Positions 31,806 to 41,127 are shown, numbered from the stretch's first letter. The stretch is DNA of 64,000 bases from Clavibacter sp. B3I6 (GCF_030816895.1 NZ_JAUSYL010000001.1:1-64000); one strand, 5' to 3'. Numbers and translations: made by a program. The notes: generated by a model from the letters alone, not told the origin.

Positions 31806-33464
31806 ATGCCTCGTCCACCGCGCACCGCCATCGCTCTCACCGCCTTCGTCGCGGCGACCGGTCTGCTGGCCGGCTGCTCGGCCGGTGGCGGGGGAGGGGC
31901 GGATCAAGCCGCGAGCGGCGAGCCGAAGCCCGGCGGCACGCTCACGTACCTCGAGCCGCAGACCTGGACGACGCTCTACCCGCCGGCCGCGGGCTTCTAC
32001 CCGAACGGCGCGGTGGTCAGCAACATCACCGACCGTCTGCTCTGGCAGGACCCGGAGACGCTCGAGCTGCAGCCGTGGATCGCCACCGCGCTGCCCGAGG
32101 TCAACGCCGACGCGACCGAGTACACGTTCGACATCCGCGACGACGTCACCTACTCCGACGGCACGCCGCTGACCGCGGAGAACGTCGTCGCCAACTTCGA
32201 CCTCTACGGCAAGGGCGACACCGCGCGCGCCCTCACCGTCAGCGAGGCGATCAACAACTACGACCGCGGCGAGGTCGTCGACGCGGACACCGTCAAGTTC
32301 CACTTCACGGCGCCGGCGCCCGGCTTCGCGCAGGCCACGTCGACCATCAACTCGGGGCTCGTCTCCGACTCCACGCTCGCGAAGGCGGACGACGGCTTCG
32401 GGCCCGGCCAGGCGAACACGGTCATCGGCAGCGGCCCGTTCGTGGTCGGCGACGAGGCCGTCGGCACGCAGATCTCCCTCACCGCCCGCGAGGACTACGA
32501 CTGGGCGCCGCCCGAGGCCGAGCAGCAGGGCCGCGCGCTCGTCGACGGGGTCGACCTCATCGTCGCCGCCGAGGACAGCGTGCGCGTCGGCACGGTCGTC
32601 TCCGGGCAGGCGGACGTCGCCCGGCAGATCGAGGCGCCGGACGAGGCGCAGTTCCGCACCGGCGACCTGCAGCTCGTCGCCGCGGCGACCAACGGCGTCG
32701 ACAACGGCCTCAACCTCCGCTTCCGCACCCCGCAGCTCGAGGACGTGCGGGTGCGGCAGGCGATCATCGCGGGCGTCGACCGCCAGGCGATCCTCGACAC
32801 CCTCTTCAGCGACAGCTACCCGCTCGCGACCGGCGTGCTCGCCAAGAGCGCGCTCGGCTACGTCGACACCTCCGCCTCCTACGAGCACGACGCCGACAAG
32901 GCCGCCGCCCTCCTCGACGAGGCCGGGTGGACCCTCGGATCCGGCGGCGTCCGCCAGAAGGACGGGCAGGACCTGGAGCTCGTGTTCAACGAGGCGCTCC
33001 CGCAGCCGCGCTCCAAGGAGGTCGTGACGCTCATCCAGTCGCAGCTCGCGGAGCTCGGGATCAAGGTGGAGCTGTTCTCGGGCGACCAGGCCGCGCAGAC
33101 CAAGGCCTCGCAGGACCCGGACGCGCTCGAGGTGTACCACTCCATGGTCGGCCGCGCCGACTACGACGTGCTCAAGTCGCAGTACTTCTCGACCAACCGG
33201 AACGTGCTCCTCAACCGCGACCCGTCCGACGGCACCATCGCCGACCCGGAGCTCGACGCGCTCCTCACGGCGATCGCGTCGGAGCCCACGACCGAGGGTC
33301 GCCAGGCCGCGTCCGCCGCGGCGCAGCAGCACATCGCCGACCAGGCCTACGTGCTCCCGATCTTCGAGGAGCCGCAGGTCTACGGCCTCCGCGGCGACGT
33401 GCAGGGCTTCGCCACCGAGTCCGTCGGCCGTCCGACCTTCTCGGGCGTCTGGCTGAACCGCTGA
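31806..33464 (+). CDS. ABC transporter substrate-binding lipoprotein, dipeptide type
   Basis: 552-residue SBP_bac_5 (DppA/OppA) family lipoprotein. The signal peptide ends in the lipobox LLAGC (Cys ~23), then a GGGGG linker. PGGTLTYLEPQTWTTLYPPA starts the mature fold; YTFDIRDDVTYSDGTPLTAE is the family signature, and GVDRQAILDTLF and VLPIFEEP are typical later blocks. ATG 31806 has AGGAG 7 nt upstream. It heads a seven-gene operon through 40035 and would deliver solute to the permeases at 33520 and 34452. The linked flavin and CMD enzymes suggest an oxidisable organic ligand, not an ordinary peptide; unknown. The set recalls the KPN_01854-type SBP cluster. Confidence 0.9.
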   Translation: MPRPPRTAIALTAFVAATGLLAGCSAGGGGGADQAASGEPKPGGTLTYLEPQTWTTLYPPAAGFYPNGAVVSNITDRLLWQDPETLELQPWIATALPEVNADATEYTFDIRDDVTYSDGTPLTAENVVANFDLYGKGDTARALTVSEAINNYDRGEVVDADTVKFHFTAPAPGFAQATSTINSGLVSDSTLAKADDGFGPGQANTVIGSGPFVVGDEAVGTQISLTAREDYDWAPPEAEQQGRALVDGVDLIVAAEDSVRVGTVVSGQADVARQIEAPDEAQFRTGDLQLVAAATNGVDNGLNLRFRTPQLEDVRVRQAIIAGVDRQAILDTLFSDSYPLATGVLAKSALGYVDTSASYEHDADKAAALLDEAGWTLGSGGVRQKDGQDLELVFNEALPQPRSKEVVTLIQSQLAELGIKVELFSGDQAAQTKASQDPDALEVYHSMVGRADYDVLKSQYFSTNRNVLLNRDPSDGTIADPELDALLTAIASEPTTEGRQAASAAAQQHIADQAYVLPIFEEPQVYGLRGDVQGFATESVGRPTFSGVWLNR

Positions 33465-33519
33465 TGCGCCGGCCGTCGCGCGCGACGGCGCGGCGGGCGG
33501 CACGGCGAGGGGCACCGCG

Positions 33520-34455
33520 ATGAGCTACGTCCTCCGCCGCGCCGGCCAGGCCGTCGTCGTGCTGGTGCTCGCCTACGTCGTCGCCTACGTGCTGCTCGCG
33601 GCGCTCCCCGGCGACGCCGTGCTCGCCCGCTACGGCAGCCCCGAGCTCGGCCTCTCGCCCGAGCAGCTCGCCGCGATCCGCGAGTCCTACGGCGCCGACC
33701 GGCCGCTGATCGTGCGGCTCGGCGAGTCCGCGGGCGCGTTCCTCCAAGGGCAGCTCGGGTACTCCGTGCAGAGCGGCGCGGCCGTCTCGACGCTGCTCGC
33801 CACCGCGATCCCGTCGACGCTCGTGCTCGCCGTGCTGGGACTCGTCGTGGCCGTGGTGCTGGCCGTGCCGATCGCGTTCCTCGCGACCTACGGCGGCGCC
33901 CGCTGGATCCGCCGGATCTTCCGCGACCTGCCGCCGCTGCTCGTCTCGCTGCCGGTGTTCTGGGTGGGGATCATCCTCATCCAGGTGCTGTCGTTCCGCC
34001 TGGGGCTCGTGCCGCTGATCGGGGCGAGCCCCGGCGAGGCGCTGATCCTCCCGGTGCTCACCATCGCGGTGCCGATCGCGGCGCCGCTCGCGCAGGTGCT
34101 CATCCGCAGCATCGACGACGTATCCGCGATGCCGTTCGTGCAGGTGGTGCGCGCGCGCGGCGCCGGCACGCCGTGGCTGCTCCTCCACGGGGTCGGCCGG
34201 AACGCGCTGCTGCCGACGCTGACCATGGCGGGGCTCCTGTTCGGCGAGCTCGTCGGCGGGGCCGTCGTGACCGAGGCCGTGTTCGGCCGCGCGGGCGTCG
34301 GCCAGCTGACCGTCCAGGCCGTCGCCAGCCGCGACAGCCCGGTGCTGCTCGCCGTCGTCGTGCTCTCCACCGTCGCCTACGTCGTGATCAACCTCGTGGT
34401 CGACCTCCTCTATCCGGTCCTCGACGCGCGCCTGCGCAGAGGAGGTGCGCGATGA
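33520..34455 (+). CDS. ABC transporter permease, DppB type
   Basis: 311-residue inner-membrane permease. RRAGQAVVVLVLAYVVAYVL is helix 1; the BPD_transp_1 region follows with helices near residues 95-120, 140-160, 175-195, 230-260 and 280-300. VVRARGAGTPWLLLHGVGRN is the EAA-type loop contacting the ATPase. Length and topology match DppB. It starts 55 nt after the lipoprotein gene and overlaps the next permease by 4 nt (ATGA). Confidence 0.92.
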   Translation: MSYVLRRAGQAVVVLVLAYVVAYVLLAALPGDAVLARYGSPELGLSPEQLAAIRESYGADRPLIVRLGESAGAFLQGQLGYSVQSGAAVSTLLATAIPSTLVLAVLGLVVAVVLAVPIAFLATYGGARWIRRIFRDLPPLLVSLPVFWVGIILIQVLSFRLGLVPLIGASPGEALILPVLTIAVPIAAPLAQVLIRSIDDVSAMPFVQVVRARGAGTPWLLLHGVGRNALLPTLTMAGLLFGELVGGAVVTEAVFGRAGVGQLTVQAVASRDSPVLLAVVVLSTVAYVVINLVVDLLYPVLDARLRRGGAR

Positions 34456-35303
34456 GCGCCACCACGCTCGCCACCCTCGACGCGCCCCGCGCGCGCCCTG
34501 CCAGCCGGGCCCGCCTCGCGTGGGGGCTCGCCGTCCCCGTGCTCGTCGTGCTCGTGATGCTGCTGTGGGCGGTCGCGCCGCAGCTGTTCGCGTCGGGCAG
34601 CCCCACGGCCTCCGTCGCGCCGTCGCTCCAGGCGCCGAGCGCCGCGCACTGGTTCGGCACCGACTCCACCGGCCGCGACCTCTACACGCGGGTCGTCTAC
34701 GGGGCCTCGCAGTCCGTCGTGGGCGCGGTCGTCGCGGTGCTCGTGGGGCTCGTCGTCGGGACGCTGCTCGGCGTCGTCGCGGGGGCCGTCGGCGGCGTCG
34801 CCGACGACGTCCTCATGCGGCTCGTCGACGTGCTGCTCGCGATCCCCGGGCTGCTGCTCTCGCTGAGCATCGTGATCCTGCTGGGCTTCGGCACCACGAA
34901 CGCCGCCATCGCGGTGGGCGTCACCTCCATCGCCGTGTTCGCCCGGCTCTCCCGCGCGGAGGTCGTGCGGGTGCGCGTGAGCGAGTACGTGGAGGCGGCC
35001 TACGGATCCGGCGGCACGCTCGTGCAGGTGCTCCGCCGGCACGTGCTGCCCAACTCCCTCACACCCGTGATCGCCCTCGCGGCGCTCCAGTTCGGATCCG
35101 CGATCCTGCAGATCTCCACCCTCGGCTTCCTCGGCTACGGCGCGCCGCCGCCCACGCCCGAATGGGGCCTCCTCGTCGCCGAAGGCCGCGACTACGTGGC
35201 CACCGCGTGGTGGCTCACCGTGCTGCCGGGCGCCGTGGTGGTCGCGGTCGTGCTCGCCACCAACCGCATCAGCCAGTCCATCCGAGGAGGGCAGCTCGCA
35301 TGA
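34452..35303 (+). CDS. ABC transporter permease, DppC type
   Basis: 283-residue permease partner of the DppB-like protein. It has a cytoplasmic N-terminus and helix 1 WGLAVPVLVVLVMLLWAVAP. HWFGTDSTGRDLYTRVVYGA is the DppC family signature, and YVEAAYGSGGTLVQVLRRHV the EAA loop. ATG 34452 overlaps the upstream stop by 4 nt and GAGGAGG lies just upstream; its stop overlaps the ATPase gene by 4 nt. Confidence 0.92.
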   Translation: MSATTLATLDAPRARPASRARLAWGLAVPVLVVLVMLLWAVAPQLFASGSPTASVAPSLQAPSAAHWFGTDSTGRDLYTRVVYGASQSVVGAVVAVLVGLVVGTLLGVVAGAVGGVADDVLMRLVDVLLAIPGLLLSLSIVILLGFGTTNAAIAVGVTSIAVFARLSRAEVVRVRVSEYVEAAYGSGGTLVQVLRRHVLPNSLTPVIALAALQFGSAILQISTLGFLGYGAPPPTPEWGLLVAEGRDYVATAWWLTVLPGAVVVAVVLATNRISQSIRGGQLA

Positions 35304-36943
35304 CCGATCCCACGCCCCCGCTCCTCGCCGTGCGCGACCTCCGGGTCGACTACCGCACGGCGGCGGGCACGCGCACGGCCGTCGACGGCGTCTCCTTCGA
35401 GGTCGCCGCCGGCCGCGTCACCGCGCTCGTCGGCGAGTCCGGGTCCGGCAAGTCGTCCGTCGCGCAGGCCGTCGTCGGGCTGCTCGCGCAGAACGGGACC
35501 ATCGCGGGCGGCGCCGTCGCGCTCCGCGGCACCGAGCTCGTGGGCATCGGGGAGTCGCGGCTCCGCGGCATCCGCGGGCGCCGCATCGGGCTCGTGCCGC
35601 AGGATCCGGGCAGCTCGCTCGACCCCGTCGCCACCATCGGCCAGAGCGTCGCCGAGGGCCTGCGCATCCACGGATCCCGCGACCGCCGCCGGAACCGGGC
35701 CCGCGTGCTCGACCTCCTCGAGCGCGTCGGCATCGACGACCCCGAGACCCGCGCCCGGCAGTACCCGCACGAGCTCTCCGGCGGCATGCGCCAGCGCGTG
35801 CTCATCGCCGCGGCGATCGCGCTGGAGCCCGAGCTGATCATCGCCGACGAGCCCACCAGCGCCCTCGACGTGACCGTGCAGCGCCGCGTGCTCGACCTGC
35901 TCGACCGCCTCCGCGCGGAGACCGGCGTGGGCGTGCTGATGATCACGCACGACCTCGCGGTGGCGGCCGAGCGCGCCGACGACGTGGTCGTCCTGCAGCG
36001 GGGCCGCGTGCAGGAGCAGGGGCCCGCCTCCCGCGTGCTCGCCGCGCCCGCCTCGACGTACACGCGCGCGCTCCTCGCGGACGCGCCGTCGTTCCGCCAG
36101 GTGGTGGAGCGGCGGCCCGCGGTCGTCGACGCGTCGGCGCCGCCGCTCGTGGAGGTCGCGGGGCTCCGGCGCGAGTTCCGGCGCCGCGGATCCTCGCCGC
36201 TGGTCGCCGTCGACGACGTCTCCTTCGCGGTGCCGCGGGGCACGACGCACGCGATCGTGGGGGAGTCGGGCTCCGGCAAGACCACCACCGGCCGCGCCAT
36301 CGCCGGCTTCGACCGGCCGACCGCGGGCACCGTCCGGGTCGGCGGCGTCGACGTCACCGCGCTCCGCGGGCGCGCGCTCCGGGAGTCCCGGCGCACGGTC
36401 CAGCTCGTGCACCAGAACCCGTTCGGGTCGCTGGATCCGCGCCAGACCGTCGCGCAGATCATCCGCGAGCCGCTGCTCAACTTCCGCGACGGCGCCGACG
36501 CGGCATCGCGGCGGGAGGCCGTCGCCGAGCACCTGCGGCTCGTCGACCTGCCGCCCGAGACCGCCGAACGGCACCCGCGGGAGCTGTCCGGCGGCCAGCG
36601 GCAGCGCGTCGCGATCGCCCGCGCGCTCATCCTCCGGCCCGAGCTGGTGGTGCTCGACGAGGCCGTCTCGGCGCTCGACGTGACCGTGCAGGCGCAGGTG
36701 CTGCGGCTGCTCGCGCGCCTGCAGTCCGAGCTCGGGCTCACGTACGTGTTCATCTCGCACGACCTCGCGGTCGTGCGGCAGATCGCCGACACGGTCTCCG
36801 TGCTCCGGCGCGGCCGGCAGGTCGAGGGAGGACGGGTGGACGACGTGTTCCACGACCCGCAGCACGAGTACACGAGGGAGCTGATCCGGGCGATCCCCGG
36901 CACCGGTCGTCCCGCCCGCGAGGACGAGGGGGCGCGCGCATGA
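35300..36943 (+). CDS. Fused double ABC ATPase (DppD-DppF type)
   Basis: 547-residue protein with two ABC ATPase domains that energise import. Domain 1 (~1-265) has Walker A GESGSGKSSVAQ, signature LSGGMRQRV and Walker B ELIIADEPTSALD. Domain 2 (~280-530) has GESGSGKTTTGRA, LSGGQRQRVAIARA and ELVVLDEAVSALD, where the usual DEPTS is DEAVS. A fused DppD-DppF is common in actinobacteria. ATG 35300 has GAGGAGG upstream; the stop overlaps the monooxygenase start by 4 nt. Confidence 0.93.
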   Translation: MTDPTPPLLAVRDLRVDYRTAAGTRTAVDGVSFEVAAGRVTALVGESGSGKSSVAQAVVGLLAQNGTIAGGAVALRGTELVGIGESRLRGIRGRRIGLVPQDPGSSLDPVATIGQSVAEGLRIHGSRDRRRNRARVLDLLERVGIDDPETRARQYPHELSGGMRQRVLIAAAIALEPELIIADEPTSALDVTVQRRVLDLLDRLRAETGVGVLMITHDLAVAAERADDVVVLQRGRVQEQGPASRVLAAPASTYTRALLADAPSFRQVVERRPAVVDASAPPLVEVAGLRREFRRRGSSPLVAVDDVSFAVPRGTTHAIVGESGSGKTTTGRAIAGFDRPTAGTVRVGGVDVTALRGRALRESRRTVQLVHQNPFGSLDPRQTVAQIIREPLLNFRDGADAASRREAVAEHLRLVDLPPETAERHPRELSGGQRQRVAIARALILRPELVVLDEAVSALDVTVQAQVLRLLARLQSELGLTYVFISHDLAVVRQIADTVSVLRRGRQVEGGRVDDVFHDPQHEYTRELIRAIPGTGRPAREDEGARA

Positions 36944-38052
36944 CCGGCGCCCGGCTCGGCTTCTTCGGCCGCGTGCTCGACGCGGGCACGCCGGCGGAGC
37001 GCTACGAGGCGGCGCTGGAGCAGATCCAGCACGCCGAGCGGCACGGCTTCGCCTCCGTCTGGCTCGCGCAGCACCACTTCGGCGAGGAGGGCGGCGGTCT
37101 GCCGTCCCCGTTCGTGTTCCTCGCGGCGGCCGCCGCCCGCACCTCGCGCATCGGCCTCGGCACGGCGGTGCTCACGCTGCCGATCGAGGATCCGCTGCGC
37201 GCCGCCGAGGACGCCGCCGTGCTCGACCTCCTGAGCGGCGGACGCGTGCAACTCGGCCTCGCGAGCGGCGGCACGCCCGCGTCGTTCCCGGCGTTCGGAC
37301 GCGACCCCGGGGAGCGGCACGCCCTGTTCCAGGATCACCTCCAGGTGCTTCTCGACGCGCTCGACGGCCGCGGGGTGCGCGGAACCGACTCGCGCATCTA
37401 CCCGCCCGCGCCGACTCTCTCGGCCCGCATCTGGCAGGGCACGTTCTCGGTGGCGGGCGGCGCGCGCATCGGATCCCGCGGCGACGGCCTCATGCTCTCC
37501 CGCACGCAGCCGCGCCCCGACACGGCGCCCGACGCGCCGCTGCACGAGCTGCAGCTGCCCATCATCGACGCGTACCGGGAGGCGCTGCCCGAAGGCGCGC
37601 CCGAGCGGGTGCTCGCGTCGCGCACGGCGCTCGTGGTGGATCCTTCCGACGTCGCGGCCGCCCGCGCCCTCGCCGAGCCCGCCCTCCGCCGCTTCGCCCG
37701 CACGATCGTGGGCGACGCGGTCGACGCCCTCGACCTCGACGCCGTGCTCCGCGTGACCGACACGCACCTCGGCACGGTCGACCAGGTCGCGGACGGCCTC
37801 GCCGCCGACCGCACCCTCGACGCGGCGACCGACGTCTCGTTCCAGGTGCACTCCATCCCCGCCACGCACGCGCTCACCCTGCGGAGCCTGGAGCTGCTGG
37901 GCGCGGAGGTCGCGCCGCGGCTCGGCCTCGCCACCGGAGGAGCCGCCGCCGACGGCCTCCGCGACGCGCACCTCGGCATCGCCGACCGCACCCCGACCCC
38001 CGCACGCCCGACCCCCGCACGCCCGACCCCCGCACGAGGAGGAGCCTCATGA
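36940..38052 (+). CDS. Luciferase-like flavin monooxygenase (KPN_01858-like)
   Basis: 370-residue LLM-class FMN-dependent oxidoreductase. LGFFGRVLDAG is the first strand, FASVWLAQHHFGEEGG the conserved flavin segment, IGLGTAVLTLPIEDPLRAAE the hallmark of the class, and LSGGRVQLGLASGG another. The context, with an importer before it and CMD and peroxidase-like genes after it, matches the LLM_KPN_01858/CMD_Avi_7170/perox_Avi_7169 cluster type as I remember it; its substrate is not known. The C-terminus carries three PTPAR copies. It overlaps both neighbours by 4 nt. Confidence 0.85.
   Translation: MTGARLGFFGRVLDAGTPAERYEAALEQIQHAERHGFASVWLAQHHFGEEGGGLPSPFVFLAAAAARTSRIGLGTAVLTLPIEDPLRAAEDAAVLDLLSGGRVQLGLASGGTPASFPAFGRDPGERHALFQDHLQVLLDALDGRGVRGTDSRIYPPAPTLSARIWQGTFSVAGGARIGSRGDGLMLSRTQPRPDTAPDAPLHELQLPIIDAYREALPEGAPERVLASRTALVVDPSDVAAARALAEPALRRFARTIVGDAVDALDLDAVLRVTDTHLGTVDQVADGLAADRTLDAATDVSFQVHSIPATHALTLRSLELLGAEVAPRLGLATGGAAADGLRDAHLGIADRTPTPARPTPARPTPARGGAS
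37988..38035 (+). repeat. 15-bp minisatellite encoding PTPAR x3
   Basis: Three copies of a 15-bp unit (CCGACCCCCGCACGC) at the 3' end of the monooxygenase gene give the tail PTPARPTPARPTPAR. The unit keeps frame, so copy changes alter only tail length. Confidence 0.8.
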
Positions 38053-38741
38053 CCGGATCCGACACCGCCCGCGCCGACGTGATCGACCTGCTGGCCGGCC
38101 TCACGCCCGACCACCCGCTGAGCCGCGTGCGCGACCTGCGCCCCGACGCCCGCGCCAACGCCCAGCGGAGCTTCGAGGCGCTGCTGGAGCCCGCGGATCC
38201 CGGCGCCTTCGGGTACGCGGAGCGGTACGCCGTGGCCGCGTTCGTGGCCGGGCTGCACGGATCGGAGCGGGCCGCCGCCTTCTACGCCGACCTGCTCGGC
38301 GACGCCGACGCGGAGCTCGCGCCCGTCGTCGACCGGGCCGCCCGCGCCGCCGCGACCGCGGGGCCGACCGGGGCGTACCGGGAGCCGGGCCTCGCCGACG
38401 AGAGCGTGCCCGGGGACTCGTGGGAGCCGGACGCCGCCGCGCGCGACGCCCTCGGCACGCGGCTGGCCGCGGCGCTCGCGCACGCGCACCTGCTCGTGAT
38501 CCGCCCGCGCGAGTCGAGCCCCGCGGCCCTCCGCGCGCTCGGCGCCGCCGGGTGGACGCCCGACGAGATCGTGAGCCTCTCGCAGCTGATCGCGTTCCTC
38601 ACCTTCCAGCTGCGCGTCGCGTGGGGGCTCGCGGTGCTGGCCGCCGAGTCCGCCGACGCGACCGCCGAGCCCGCCGCCGCGACCGCGGAGCCCGCCGACC
38701 GGACCGCATCCACCCCCGACCCGGCAGGAGCCGCCCGATGA
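38049..38741 (+). CDS. CMD-domain protein (Avi_7170-like)
   Basis: 230-residue protein of carboxymuconolactone decarboxylase/AhpD-like type. The CMD fold covers ~residues 130-200 (LVIRPRESSPAALRALGAAG, WTPDEIVSLSQLIAFLTFQL). No CxxC is present, so redox activity of the AhpD kind is doubtful; it may bind or decarboxylate. A Thr/Ala/Glu-rich tail follows. It overlaps the monooxygenase and the next gene by 4 nt each, and GAGGAG precedes the ATG. Confidence 0.8.
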   Translation: MTGSDTARADVIDLLAGLTPDHPLSRVRDLRPDARANAQRSFEALLEPADPGAFGYAERYAVAAFVAGLHGSERAAAFYADLLGDADAELAPVVDRAARAAATAGPTGAYREPGLADESVPGDSWEPDAAARDALGTRLAAALAHAHLLVIRPRESSPAALRALGAAGWTPDEIVSLSQLIAFLTFQLRVAWGLAVLAAESADATAEPAAATAEPADRTASTPDPAGAAR

Positions 38742-39370
38742 CCGCCGTCGATCCCGTCACCGACCCCGTCGACCTCGCCCGCCCCGACGTGTTCACGCAA
38801 GAGGGCCTCGGCTGGGTGCCGTGGCTCGAGCCCGTGGCCGAGGACGCCCTCGACGACGTCCAGCGCGCCGCCCTGATCGAGCCCGCCCGCGCGCGCATGC
38901 CGTACTTCCGGCTGCTGGCCCGGGATCCGGCCGCCCTCGAGGCCCGCACGCTCACCGACCTCGACATCTTCCACAACCCCGACGGCGGCATCGGCCGCGC
39001 CGAGCGCGAGCTCGCGGCGGCCGCCACCTCGCGCGCCAACGGCTGCGTGTTCTGCGCCTCCGTCCACGCCGCCGCGGCCACCCGCTTCTCCGGGCGAGAG
39101 ACCGACGTGCAGCGCCTCCTCGACGAGGGCACCGACGCCGTGCTCGGCGACGAGCGGTGGGACGCCGTGATCGCCGCCTCCGTGGCGCTCGCGTCGACGC
39201 CGCTCGCGTTCGGATCCGCCGACGTCGCCCGCCTGCGCGCGGCCGGGCTCGACGACGCGGCCGTGGTCGACGTGATCAACGGCGCCGCGTTCTTCAACTG
39301 GGCGAACCGGCTGATGCTGTCCCTCGGCGAGCCCGAGGTGCCCGCGTCCCGGCGCGGAGCGGGCGCGTGA
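38738..39370 (+). CDS. Alkylhydroperoxidase-like CMD protein (Avi_7169-like)
   Basis: 210-residue AhpD-type protein with the CxxC redox motif NGCVFCASVHAAAATRF near residues 102-118, which pairs two cysteines and a histidine for peroxide or thiol chemistry. YFRLLARDPAALEARTLTDL is the conserved upstream block and VINGAAFFNWANRLMLSLG the downstream one. It belongs with the peroxidase-related family in the same cluster type as the two preceding genes. It overlaps the VOC-like gene by 4 nt (GTGA). Confidence 0.83.
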   Translation: MTAVDPVTDPVDLARPDVFTQEGLGWVPWLEPVAEDALDDVQRAALIEPARARMPYFRLLARDPAALEARTLTDLDIFHNPDGGIGRAERELAAAATSRANGCVFCASVHAAAATRFSGRETDVQRLLDEGTDAVLGDERWDAVIAASVALASTPLAFGSADVARLRAAGLDDAAVVDVINGAAFFNWANRLMLSLGEPEVPASRRGAGA

Positions 39371-40035
39371 GCGGCCCCGGTGGCTCCGCCGTGCCCGCGC
39401 TCCTCGACCACGTCGTCATCGCGGGCCCGGACCTCGCGGCCCTCGTCGCGTGGTTCGCCGAGCGCACGGGCGTCGAGGCCGAGCCCGGGGGCGTGCACCC
39501 CAGCGGCACGGCGAACGCGCTCGTCGCGTTCACGGTCGACGGCGTCCGCGGCCCGTGGTACCTCGAGCTCATCGGCCCGGATCCGGCGCGCGTCGACCGC
39601 ACGGTGCCCACGCGCTTCGGGATCGCCGGGCTGACGGCGCCGCGCGTCGTCACCTACGCGATCCACCCGTCCGCCATCGCCGATGTCGCGGCCCGAGCGC
39701 GCGAGGCGGGCGAGGATCCGGGACCCGTGTCGGACCTGTCCCGGCGGACGCCCGACGGCACCCTCCTCGAATGGCGCCTCACGCACCCGCGCGGCGACCG
39801 GCCGGACGTGCCGTTCCTCATCGACTGGGGATCCACGCCGCAGCCGGGCACGACGATCGGCCCGGCCGTCGAGCTCGTCGCGTTCACCCAGACGGCGGCG
39901 GATCCGACGCCCACCGAGGCCGCCCGCGCCGCCCTCGACCTGCCGCCGGGCTCCCTCGCGGACCTCGCGGCGGGCCCGCGCGACGGCTACGCGCTGCGGC
40001 TGCGCCGGGCCGACGGGACGCCGGTCGACCTCTGA
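39367..40035 (+). CDS. VOC/glyoxalase-like domain protein
   Basis: 222-residue protein with a glyoxalase-like first half (LLDHVVIAGPDLAALVAWFA; GPWYLELIGPDP), where His and Glu could coordinate a metal. The second half (LEWRLTHPRGDRPDVPFLID, WGSTPQPGTT) matches the Glyoxalase_3-type pattern. It ends the operon; its role could be to process the oxidised product of the monooxygenase. GTG 39367 overlaps the previous stop. A strong terminator follows at 40128. Confidence 0.75.
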   Translation: MSGPGGSAVPALLDHVVIAGPDLAALVAWFAERTGVEAEPGGVHPSGTANALVAFTVDGVRGPWYLELIGPDPARVDRTVPTRFGIAGLTAPRVVTYAIHPSAIADVAARAREAGEDPGPVSDLSRRTPDGTLLEWRLTHPRGDRPDVPFLIDWGSTPQPGTTIGPAVELVAFTQTAADPTPTEAARAALDLPPGSLADLAAGPRDGYALRLRRADGTPVDL

Positions 40036-40127
40036 CCCGGGCGGCGAGGCGACGCGACGGGCACCTCGTGCTCGGGCAGGGGCACGGTCACGGCGCGTGA
40101 CGCGCGCACCAGGATGTGGGGACGGTG

Positions 40128-40158
40128 CCCGCCGCATCGCAGGTGGCGATGCGGCGGG
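40128..40158. terminator. Bidirectional terminator between convergent operons
   Basis: CCCGCCGCATCGC and GCGATGCGGCGGG form a perfect 13-bp stem with loop AGGTG. It lies after the VOC-like gene (+) and just past the stop of the protease gene (-, 40165). Confidence 0.8.
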
Positions 40159-40164
40159 ACCTCC

Positions 40165-41109
40165 TCAGTTCGCGATGACGGACGCCTCGTCGTACGCCTC
40201 GTGCTGGAGTCCCTGCCAGAGCGGTCCGAGGTTGTGGGACTCGTCGCCGTAGACGTTCGCGATGTTCGCGAACTGCGGGGCCTCGGAGGAGTCCCCGGCG
40301 AGGATCGGTCCGCCGGACGCGCCGCCGGTCATGTCGCACCGGAAGGCGATCTGCTGGGGCGAGACCTGGCTGCCCGTCGCCGTGCAGCGTTGGAGCGACG
40401 TGCCGTCGAATCGTCCCGCCCCGGGGTATCCGTACGCGGTGACCGCCTGGCGCGCCGGCACGTCGAAGAGGACGGGGGACGCGCCCACCCGGCTCGTGAT
40501 GTCCACGTGGTCCTGGTCCCGCGCGACGACGAGGAACGCCGAGTCCAGGGCGTCGTCGTCGCCGCCCGCGGTGTAGCCCGCGGTGACCCTCCCGCCGACG
40601 ACGGCCCACGCGCCGAAGGGTGCGTCGCCCCCTTGCTCGTCCGGGTAGAAGACCATCGACGACGCGTACTTCCCGCCCTGCGTCACGCAGTGGGCGGCCG
40701 TCGCGATGGTCGAGCGGTTGGGCGACTCGACGACGTTGGCGGTGCACCAGCGCGTGTCGTCGCCGATCGTGAAGTACATGCGGCCCATGTGCGACACGCG
40801 GGGGACGCGTTGCGCGTGCCCCGTCTCGGCCGCCGCGCGGTCGTCCACCGCACCGGTGGGCCGCGGGGCGGCGGCGGCCACGGATCCCGATCCGGTGGTC
40901 GGGGTCGCGGCTGCCCGCCTCTCGGGCGTCCAGAAGGCGACGGCGGTGGCAGCGCGATCGGGTGCCACGGAGAACGACGTGCTGCCCGCGCCCGCGGCGT
41001 GGCCGGCCGCCTCGGCGGTGGGGGCGACGACGAGGAGGGCGGCGGCGACGCAGACGGCGGCGGACGCCGAGATCCGGGCGCGGGTGGGCGGTGCGGTGCG
41101 GGGGGTCAT
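40165..41109 (-). CDS. Secreted trypsin-like serine protease (Chp/Ppa-like)
   Basis: 314-residue secreted chymotrypsin-fold protease. A signal peptide covers residues 1-34 (VCVAAALLVVAPTAEAAG). A propeptide with the VAFWTPERRAAA motif follows. Catalytic residues are H140 in TIATAAHCVT, D189 in DDALDSAFLVV and S265 in TGGASGGPI. Clavibacter pathogens carry expanded families (chp, ppa, pat-1) of such proteases that act on plants; membership is suggested by family, genus and tandem arrangement, not proven. ATG 41109 has GAGAGG upstream. The 5' region holds a hairpin (41128-41142) and the 14-G tract. Confidence 0.85.
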   Translation of the reverse strand: MTPRTAPPTRARISASAAVCVAAALLVVAPTAEAAGHAAGAGSTSFSVAPDRAATAVAFWTPERRAAATPTTGSGSVAAAAPRPTGAVDDRAAAETGHAQRVPRVSHMGRMYFTIGDDTRWCTANVVESPNRSTIATAAHCVTQGGKYASSMVFYPDEQGGDAPFGAWAVVGGRVTAGYTAGGDDDALDSAFLVVARDQDHVDITSRVGASPVLFDVPARQAVTAYGYPGAGRFDGTSLQRCTATGSQVSPQQIAFRCDMTGGASGGPILAGDSSEAPQFANIANVYGDESHNLGPLWQGLQHEAYDEASVIAN

Positions 41110-41127
41110 GAGGAGCCTCTCGATGGG

